A stretch of DNA of 64,000 nt from Thermus neutrinimicus. Lineage in GTDB: Bacteria > Deinococcota > Deinococci > Deinococcales > Thermaceae. Location of the stretch: the NCBI RefSeq assembly GCF_022760955.1, contig NZ_JAKTNU010000003.1:62001-126000 (forward strand), in the 5' to 3' direction. Shown one piece after another: positions 62,995 through 64,000 of this stretch. The notes below the pieces were generated by a model that had not been told where the DNA came from, did not search any database, and worked only from the letters and a program-made list of their open reading frames with translations. The position numbers were made by a program, and so were the translations under genes. The number at the start of each line of letters is the position of its first letter. Within the stretch, counting starts at the first letter, position 1.

Positions 62995-63600
62995 CTAGCG
63001 CCTTCCCAGCACCTTCCAGGCGGAGGGCAGAAGCAAAGCTGCCACCACCGCCTTCACCAGGTCCAAAGGGATGAAGGGGAAAAGCCCCATGGCCAGAAGA
63101 GCACCTGTTCCGGTAAACTTTCCTGCCCCCATGAGCCAGGCGGCAAGCCAGGGAAGCCCCACCAGGTAAAGCAGGGCATTGCCCGCCAGCATGGCCAAAA
63201 GGGTTCCCAGGAAGCTCCGGTCCAGGCCGAAACGCTCCACCAGTAGCCCCACCAAGCCTGCGGCCAGGGGGAAGGCCAGGAGAAAGCCTCCGGTAGGGCC
63301 CAGGATCTTGGCCAGGCCGCCCGTTCCCCCAGCGAAAACGGGTAGCCCCATGGCCCCTTCCGCCAGGTAGGCGAGAAGGGCCAGGAACCCCAGGCGGCTT
63401 CCCAAGGCGGCACCCACCAGGAGAACCCCTAGGGTCTGGCCGGTGATGGGTACAGGGGTGAAGGGCAAGGGGATGCTGACCCTGGCGGCCAAGGCCACCA
63501 GGAGGCTACCCCCCAGGATCAGGGCCAGGTCTCGGGCCAGGGTGCGGTGGGGCCAGAGGGTTTTAACCAGGGGTGGATAAGGGAGAACCTCGGTTTTCAT
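62995..63600 (-). CDS. bioY: Biotin ECF transporter S component
   Basis: 201 residues and six membrane helices. IPLPFTPVPITGQTLGVLLVGAALG, GPTGGFLLAFPLAAGLVG and FIPLDLVKAVVAALLLP are BioY signatures that form the biotin pocket. The EcfA/EcfT energising module is not adjacent. The upstream BirA-like operator supports biotin as ligand. Confidence 0.93.
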   Translation of the reverse strand: MKTEVLPYPPLVKTLWPHRTLARDLALILGGSLLVALAARVSIPLPFTPVPITGQTLGVLLVGAALGSRLGFLALLAYLAEGAMGLPVFAGGTGGLAKILGPTGGFLLAFPLAAGLVGLLVERFGLDRSFLGTLLAMLAGNALLYLVGLPWLAAWLMGAGKFTGTGALLAMGLFPFIPLDLVKAVVAALLLPSAWKVLGRR

Positions 63601-63615
63601 CGCCTCTACCTCCTA

Positions 63616-63631
63616 GACCACCCGGGTGGTC
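63616..63631. repeat. Perfect 16-bp palindrome in the bioY leader
   Basis: GACCACCCGGGTGGTC lies between the bioY -10 and its ribosome-binding site, adjoining the left arm of the BirA-like repeat. It could be a second operator or an RNA hairpin. Confidence 0.6.
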
Positions 63632-63668
63632 GTCAACCAAATATACGGGCTTGGGGTTGACGGGTCAA
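63631..63668 (-). promoter_or_regulatory. bioY promoter overlapped by a BirA-like operator
   Basis: Minus-strand TTGACC (63663-63668), 17 bases and TATATT (63640-63645). CGTCAACC (63631-63638), 16 bases and GGTTGACG (63655-63662) form an inverted repeat across the -10 and spacer. It fits the known BirA operator layout (GTTAACC-N14-16-GGTTAAC type). Biotin-loaded BirA would block transcription. Confidence 0.75.
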
Positions 63669-63709
63669 GGGGAGGTTTGCTTAAGCCAAGTGCCGTCAAT
63701 CACTTATGA

Positions 63710-64000
<291 letters not shown>

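Overview
The window is a gene-dense chromosomal segment of a Thermus species (Deinococcota). The evidence is high G+C with strongly GC-biased third codon positions, many leaderless genes whose -10 box lies 6-8 nt before the start codon, and proteins close to what I remember of Thermus TrmI, Udk, PanD, Ffh, Ppc and MetH. The species cannot be named from sequence alone. I see no mobile elements, CRISPR arrays, rRNA genes or origin. Almost every base is in a gene; the longest gap (8536-8812) holds promoters and leaders.

Layout: 1-4067 (+) miaA (5' truncated), gatA, a DnaQ-type exonuclease and an unknown protein. 4030-8535 (-) csaB, a DUF5693 membrane protein, udk and a MalK/UgpC-type ATPase. 8813-10007 mscL and an unknown membrane protein. 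10117-18102 (+) an ArsR-type regulator heading six genes that resemble a membrane-bound hydrogenase / complex I relative, plus a class V aminotransferase. 18065-26561 (-) UPF0340, a UbiA prenyltransferase, panD, rqcH, trmI, a DsbA-like protein, a c-di-AMP receptor, then carB. 26697-35418 mainly (+): rhodanese, tRNA-His, tRNA-Leu, tig, clpP, clpX, metH, with pncB on (-). 35405-37072 (-) a 14-repeat propeller-like protein. 37224-46937 a TrpE/PabB-glutaminase fusion, pabC-like, greA, recO (-), small exported or membrane proteins, ymdB, ppc, an NYN nuclease and queA. 46927-52475 a pyrophosphatase-like protein, mgtE, then ffh-rpsP-khpA-rimM-trmD-rplS. 52516-56784 a NarL-type regulator, serine dehydratase alpha, a sulfurtransferase, a manganese-type riboswitch in front of a zinc peptidase and a zinc-ribbon protein, and a peroxiredoxin. 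56863-63600 (-) a seven-gene run, bioY-nitrilase-smpB-amidase-GerMN-smc-mazG, behind a BirA-like operator. 63785-64000 the start of gap.

Most striking system: the 10443-17034 operon keeps the membrane arm of an energy-converting hydrogenase (HyfB, C, E, F homologues), but the HyfG-like large subunit has lost all four NiFe cysteines and the HyfI-like small subunit has lost all proximal-cluster cysteines. Only four cysteines remain in the small subunit, enough for one [4Fe-4S] cluster in a reduced ferredoxin domain. It is therefore a hydrogenase-related complex (Ehr-like) of unknown reaction, apparently under its own regulator.

Several leaders look like RNA switches: a yybP-ykoY-type aptamer with terminator (55017-55143), a three-way repeat that can hide the mgtE ribosome-binding site (48666-48709), and a terminator with a competing pairing before greA (39895-39938).
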